Assembly (NCBI GenBank): GCA_023424585.1
Contig: JAFADT010000479.1
Location: forward strand, 1 to 8,900
DNA length: 8,900 bases
From: Pseudomonadota bacterium
GTDB taxonomy: Bacteria; Myxococcota; Myxococcia; Myxococcales; Myxococcaceae
Direction: 5' to 3'
The notes under the pieces were generated by a model that had not been told where the DNA came from, did not search any database, and saw only the letters and a list, made by a program, of their open reading frames with translations. Both the position numbers and the translations under genes were made by a program. Positions 5,617 through 8,900 of this stretch are shown piece after piece (the stretch's first letter is position 1; each line of letters opens with the position of its first letter).

Positions 5617-5832
5617 TCAGCGACCGGCGGCGGCGCGCCGGGTCTGGCAGTTGACCTCGTCCTTGCAGGCGGGACCAATGCCCTCCGGGTGGGCCGTCAG
5701 GGGCGTCTTGTCGCTCTCCTCCACGCCGCACACCACGCAGCGGCGCTTGCGGTTGCGGCGCTCGGCGCGGCGCTGCTCGGCGATGGCCTTGGCCCGCTCG
5801 CGGGCCGTCTTCGCGTCCACCTCGTTGCTCAT
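5617..5832 (-). CDS. Small four-cysteine (zinc-ribbon-like) protein, 71 residues
   Basis: The first 31 residues are a highly charged, Arg/Lys-rich helix (TARERAKAIAEQRRAERRNR). They are followed by a cysteine module, Cys32-x2-Cys35-x20-Cys56-x5-Cys62 (CVVCGVEESDK, then GIGPACKDEVNC). Four cysteines in this layout would suit one zinc ion in a small ribbon or treble-clef fold, and the basic helix could contact nucleic acid; both are inference. I do not recognise a named family. The ATG at 5832 has only a weak purine-rich sequence ahead (GGGACGTGAG). It starts 43 bases after the thiolase stop on the same strand, so it may be the last gene of that transcript. Confidence 0.65.
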   Translation of the reverse strand: MSNEVDAKTARERAKAIAEQRRAERRNRKRRCVVCGVEESDKTPLTAHPEGIGPACKDEVNCQTRRAAAGR

Positions 5833-5875
5833 CTCACGTCCCGTCCGGAAGTCGTCTGCCCCGTCGCCCGCGCGC

Positions 5876-7072
5876 CTAGAGCGCCTCGATCAGCACGGCG
5901 ATGCCCTGGCCGCCGCCGATGCAGGCGGACCCGATACCATAGCGGGCGCCCCGGCGCTTCAGCTCGTACGCCAGCGTCATGGTGATGCGCGCCCCGGAGG
6001 CCCCCAGCGGGTGGCCCACGGCGATGGCGCCGCCGTTGACGTTGGTGGCGTCGCGTGGCAGGCCCAGCTCCTTCTCCACCGCCAGGTACTGGGGCGCGAA
6101 GGCCTCGTTGACCTCGAAGAGGTCCACGTCCGTGAGCTTCGCGTCCGCGCGCTTGAGCAGGTTGCGGATGGCCGGCGCCGGTCCGATGCCCATGATGCGC
6201 GGGTCGCAGCCGGCGACGCCCCAGTTGACGAGCCGCGCCATGGGCTTCAGGCCGTGCTTCTCCACGAAGCCGCGGGTGGCCATCACCATGGAGCCCGCGC
6301 CGTCGCAGATGCCGCTGGCCGCGCCCGCGTGCACCACGCCGTCCTTCTTGAACACCTTGGGCAGCTTGCGCAGGCCCTCCACCGTGGTCTCCGGGCGGTT
6401 GTGCTCGTCCCGGGCCACCACCGTGTCGCCCTTCCTGCCCTTGAGCGTCACCGGCGCGATCTCCTCCGCCAGCCGGCCCGCCTCCTGCGCCGCGGCGAAG
6501 CGCTTCTGGGTGAGCACCGCGTACTGGTCCACGTCGTCCTGGCCGAGGCCGTAGTCCACCGCCAGCTGCTCCGCGGTGAGCGCCATGGCGTTGCCCGTGT
6601 AGCTGTCCGTGAGGGCCGTCCAGAGCATGTCCTCCAGGCTCCCCTTGCCCAGCGGGAGGCCCCAGCGCGCGCCGCGGATGACGTGGGGCGCCTGGCTCAT
6701 GGACTCCGTGCCGCCCGCCAGCACCGCCTCCGCGCCGCCCGTGAGCATCATCTCCGCGGCCGTGACGAAGGCCTGGAAGCCGGAGCCGCACAGCCGGTTG
6801 ACGCCCAGCGCGGGCACCGGCACCGGCACGCCCGTGCGCAGCCCCACGTGGCGCGGCAGGTAGATGGCGTCCGCGCTCGTCTGGACGACGTTGCCGTACA
6901 CCACGTGCTCGATGAGCTCCGGGGAGACGCCCGCCTGGGCCAGGGCCGCCTTCGCGGACTCCACGGCCAGGTCGGTGGCGCTCAGGTCCTTGAGGCTGCC
7001 GCCGTAGGTACCGAACGGGGTGCGCTTGCCGGACAGGAAGTAGATTTCCTCGTTCTTGGACACGCTCTTCAT
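5876..7072 (-). CDS. Acetyl-CoA C-acyltransferase (thiolase)
   Basis: This 398-residue thiolase has the normal family length. Catalytic features are present: nucleophile Cys95 (NRLCGSGFQ), NEAFA (322-326), His354 (GHPLGASG) and second cysteine Cys384 (GSACIGGGQG). The blocks DEHNRPETT and KLPKVFKKDGVVHAG and the region around MSQAPH (125-130) resemble mitochondrial ACAA2, so it most likely splits 3-ketoacyl-CoA with CoA in fatty-acid breakdown, although such enzymes also run in the condensing direction. The start at 7072 is preceded by AGGGAG at about 9 bases. A longer in-frame version to 7111 has no support. It is cytosolic, with no signal. No hydratase or dehydrogenase partner lies next to it, so it is not part of a visible beta-oxidation operon here. 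Confidence 0.95.
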   Translation of the reverse strand: MKSVSKNEEIYFLSGKRTPFGTYGGSLKDLSATDLAVESAKAALAQAGVSPELIEHVVYGNVVQTSADAIYLPRHVGLRTGVPVPVPALGVNRLCGSGFQAFVTAAEMMLTGGAEAVLAGGTESMSQAPHVIRGARWGLPLGKGSLEDMLWTALTDSYTGNAMALTAEQLAVDYGLGQDDVDQYAVLTQKRFAAAQEAGRLAEEIAPVTLKGRKGDTVVARDEHNRPETTVEGLRKLPKVFKKDGVVHAGAASGICDGAGSMVMATRGFVEKHGLKPMARLVNWGVAGCDPRIMGIGPAPAIRNLLKRADAKLTDVDLFEVNEAFAPQYLAVEKELGLPRDATNVNGGAIAVGHPLGASGARITMTLAYELKRRGARYGIGSACIGGGQGIAVLIEAL

Positions 7073-7116
7073 GGTGCTCGTCTCCCTACTCTTCCAGGGC
7101 TCGCGGTGCACGCATG

Positions 7117-7125
7117 ACGTGACGT
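7117..7125. promoter_or_regulatory. ACGT-G-ACGT palindrome upstream of the thiolase
   Basis: A perfect 4+1+4 palindrome lies 45 bases before the thiolase start in a 75-base gap. It could be an operator core for a repressor, but it is short and no promoter hexamers were clear beside it. Confidence 0.25.
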
Positions 7126-7127
7126 GG

Positions 7128-7166
7128 AAAAAGCGTCCAGGGGGCCGTCAGCCCGCGCGCTGGCCC
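7128..7166 (-). terminator. Weak terminator candidate after the two-helix membrane protein
   Basis: GGGCC (7142-7146) and GGCCC (7162-7166), with an inner AGC/GCT pair, form a bulged hairpin over the stop codon of the gene ending at 7148. Nine bases later the minus strand has five T residues (A tract 7128-7132). The gap before the T tract makes it a weak case. Confidence 0.3.
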
Positions 7167-7798
7167 AGGAAGGCGCTGGCGACCATGGCAAGCGCGATGG
7201 CCGTCCACAACAGGCCCTGGAGGTTCTGCCGGCGGATTTCCTTGCGCCCCAGCCCCTCGTACCAGGCCCTGGCCGCCTGGACCCGCCCCTCCCAGGTGAA
7301 GCCCTCCGGGCCCGCCCGCTCCAACCCCTCGAGCCGTCGCACATGCGCGCGCAACAGGCGCTCCGGTGCGGCGTCCTCCAGCGAGCCCGAGCGGTAGCCG
7401 GGCAGGTCCAGCGCGGGGCGCCGGTAGCTGGCGGTGACGACGAAGCCCCCGGAGGCCAGGGGGGTGAGCAGGTAGAGCCGGGGCAGCAGGTCGGCCCCCT
7501 CGTAGAGGGTGGCGAAGACGCGCTCGCCCGCGTGCGCCCAGTCGTAGGAGCGGGTGGCCTTCTGGAGGAGGGGCTTCTCCTCGTGGCTGCCCAGCGGCGC
7601 GAAGCCCAGCGCCTGGAGCTGGCCCGCCAGGGGGCCCAAGCCGTCCGGCAGGCCCATCTGGTCCGCGGGGGCCTCCGGCTCCACCCGGACGGTGTGGGGG
7701 AAGAGGTAGAGGACCGCGCGCCAGAGGTTGAGGAACAGGAGCACGCCCGCGAGCACCAGCCCCGCGACGGCCACCCCCAGTTGCCCGAGCACGCTCAC
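7148..7798 (-). CDS. Two-helix membrane protein of unknown function
   Basis: This 216-residue protein has a hydrophobic helix at each end (about 8-34 and 195-212) around a soluble middle domain. The middle includes GERVFATLYEGADLLPRLYLLTPLASGGFVVTASYRRPA (91-129), which reads as paired beta strands, then a charged helix pair. I recognise no named family or catalytic motif. The start is GTG at 7798, whose last two bases overlap the TGA of the upstream isomerase-like gene (GTGA, four shared bases). This implies translational coupling, and no separate ribosome site is evident. A second GTG at 7792 is possible. With both ends in the membrane the soluble domain lies on one side, but the topology cannot be fixed from sequence alone. 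Confidence 0.8.
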   Translation of the reverse strand: MSVLGQLGVAVAGLVLAGVLLFLNLWRAVLYLFPHTVRVEPEAPADQMGLPDGLGPLAGQLQALGFAPLGSHEEKPLLQKATRSYDWAHAGERVFATLYEGADLLPRLYLLTPLASGGFVVTASYRRPALDLPGYRSGSLEDAAPERLLRAHVRRLEGLERAGPEGFTWEGRVQAARAWYEGLGRKEIRRQNLQGLLWTAIALAMVASAFLGQRAG

Positions 7799-8472
7799 GG
7801 GCGCGGCTTTCCATCCGGGCGCCGGGTGGCGGTGGCCGGCAGGTCCCTCCAGCGCGCCAGGTCCGCGGGGGTGAGCGGGTCGCGGCCCTCCAGGTAGCGC
7901 TCCAGGTGGCCCAGCGAGTCCACGCCCCAGAACATCTCGTCGTCCACCAGCACGGACGGCACGCCGAAGGCGCCGTGGGCCAGCGCGTCCTCCGTGTTCC
8001 TGCGCACGCGGTCCTTCACCTCCGGCAGCTGCGAGCGCTCCAGCAGCGCCCGCGCGTCGAAGCCGGCCTCCGTCAGCACCGCGCCCACCTGCTCCGGCGT
8101 CTCGATGCCCCGGCCCTGGCCCCACGCGGCCGAGTAGAGCGCGGTGGTGAGCCGCGTGCGCTCCGCCACGTCGTCCACGGCGGCCGTCACGCGCAGGGCC
8201 CACAGCGGGTTGAAGGGGTGCGAGGGCGGCAGGGCGAAGGGCGCGCCCTGCTCGTGCGCGATGCGGAACGTCTGCTTGAAGAGATAGACGCGCTTGGCGG
8301 GGATCTCCGCCGGGCCCACGGAGCCCACGGCGTTGAGCAGCCCCGCGAGCAGCACCGGCACGGGCTCCACGACACGGCCGTGTCGCTGCGCGATGGCGGG
8401 CATGCGGAGCCAGGCGAGGTAGGCGTACGGGGACAGGTAGTCCAGGCAGAAGCGCAGGGGGGAGGAGGCCAT
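7795..8472 (-). CDS. 2-hydroxychromene-2-carboxylate isomerase/kappa-GST-like protein
   Basis: This 225-residue protein has a DsbA-type thioredoxin fold. It begins with the family block LDYLSPYAYLAW (10-21), where Ser14 takes the catalytic serine position of HCCA isomerase and kappa-class glutathione transferases, instead of a CxxC pair. The helical insert covers about 50-150. The hallmark C-terminal block follows: EDALAHGAFGVPSVLVDDEM then FWGVDSLGHL, with cis-Pro172. HCCA isomerase uses glutathione to interconvert cyclic and open-chain intermediates of naphthalene breakdown. No other naphthalene gene is nearby, so the substrate is open and a general glutathione-dependent role is equally likely. 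The start at 8472 follows AGGA at about 7 bases. It overlaps the next gene by GTGA and starts 27 bases after the upstream stop, so the three genes are likely one operon. Confidence 0.9.
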   Translation of the reverse strand: MASSPLRFCLDYLSPYAYLAWLRMPAIAQRHGRVVEPVPVLLAGLLNAVGSVGPAEIPAKRVYLFKQTFRIAHEQGAPFALPPSHPFNPLWALRVTAAVDDVAERTRLTTALYSAAWGQGRGIETPEQVGAVLTEAGFDARALLERSQLPEVKDRVRRNTEDALAHGAFGVPSVLVDDEMFWGVDSLGHLERYLEGRDPLTPADLARWRDLPATATRRPDGKPRP

Positions 8473-8499
8473 GGCCCCATCCTATGCACGACCCGGCCT

Positions 8500-8900
8500 T
8501 CAGGCGCTCTGCTTCACGTCCTCGCTCTGGCGCGCCAGCGGGCCGCGCAGCGACTGGGCCAGCTGCTGGAGGTGCGTGGCCCGGGCGTTGGCGAAGGCGC
8601 GCTCGGCGATCTCCAGCTCCCGCAGGGCCTCTTCCGGGTCGCCGCGCCGCTCCGCGTGCTGGAGGTAGACGAGGCCCATCTGGAGCACGTTGCCGGTGGA
8701 CTCCGCCAGCAGGCGCGCGTGGCGCAGGTGCGCGTCCCCCTCCTCCTGGGACACCAGCGGCGCCAGGGCGCGGCGGGCCAGGATTTCATCCCAGGGGTTG
8801 GCGAAGCGCGGGTCCAGCGCGCGCTCCAGCGCGGCCTCGGCGGCGACGAGCGCGGCGGGCAGCCGGCCCTGCTCCCGCTCGAAGCGCGACTGGTACACGC
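8500..8900 (-). CDS. TPR-like helical protein, C-terminal part (5' partial)
   Basis: The frame is open to the right edge of the window, so about 133 C-terminal residues are visible and the GTG near the edge is probably internal. The sequence is a run of amphipathic helices with TPR-like alternation of Ala/Leu and charged residues (for example LPAALVAAEAALERALD, GLVYLQHAERRGDPEEALRELEIAERAF, ARATHLQQLAQSLRGPLA). In myxobacteria such tails often end large signalling proteins with kinase or ATPase domains at the front, but nothing visible here shows which kind this is. It ends 27 bases before the isomerase-like gene on the same strand. Confidence 0.65.
   Translation of the reverse strand, partial: VYQSRFEREQGRLPAALVAAEAALERALDPRFANPWDEILARRALAPLVSQEEGDAHLRHARLLAESTGNVLQMGLVYLQHAERRGDPEEALRELEIAERAFANARATHLQQLAQSLRGPLARQSEDVKQSA

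Noticed and set aside
5165..7117. Plus-strand open frame of 650 codons across the small genes and the thiolase
   Set aside because: It is an Arg/His/Ala-rich antisense shadow caused by high GC and runs opposite to the well-supported thiolase, four-cysteine and 65-residue genes.
5876..8472. Aromatic degradation cluster formed by the dioxygenase, HCCA-isomerase-like gene and thiolase
   Set aside because: The genes are several kilobases apart with unrelated genes and terminators between them. Ring hydroxylase, hydratase and aldolase genes are missing, and both right-hand families have common roles outside aromatic breakdown.
1..8900. RNA genes, CRISPR arrays, insertion sequences or attachment sites
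   Set aside because: No tRNA or rRNA-like segment, regularly spaced repeat, transposase motif or flanking direct repeat was found by reading both strands.

Overview
The window is about 70% G+C, with nearly every third codon position G or C. It carries Pro/Ala-rich linker proteins, a sigma-54 enhancer-binding protein and many small lineage-type proteins. This points to a delta-proteobacterium of the Myxococcus/Corallococcus type, judged from composition and protein style rather than a marker gene. No RNA genes, insertion sequences, CRISPR arrays or phage genes were seen, and no gene-free stretch exceeds 200 bases.

Left part (1-2693). The window opens inside a plus-strand gene whose product ends in a beta-rich domain of a type common in myxobacteria. 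It converges on a minus-strand pair: an extradiol dioxygenase of the DODA/YgiD family with a twin-arginine-type signal, followed 34 bases later by a Sec-exported YceI lipid-binding protein. An intrinsic terminator closes the pair. The dioxygenase is preceded by a good -24/-12 (sigma-54) promoter match. Divergent from it, across 144 bases containing two inverted repeats, is a DmpR/XylR/MopR-type sigma-54 activator. This activator keeps the zinc site and probably the phenol-contacting residues known from MopR. Together they look like a self-contained module: a cytoplasmic aromatic sensor switching on two exported proteins. This is the most interesting part of the window.

Middle (4335-5832). A six-helix membrane protein with a rhomboid/Derlin-like layout lacks the catalytic GxSG serine. 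It is followed by a lower-GC 65-residue protein with its own terminator, and a 71-residue four-cysteine protein.

Right part (5876-8900), all minus strand. A TPR-like protein cut by the window edge, a 2-hydroxychromene-2-carboxylate isomerase/kappa-GST-like protein and a two-helix membrane protein are tightly packed, the last two by a GTGA overlap. After a 75-base gap comes an acetyl-CoA acyltransferase (beta-oxidation type thiolase), then the four-cysteine protein.
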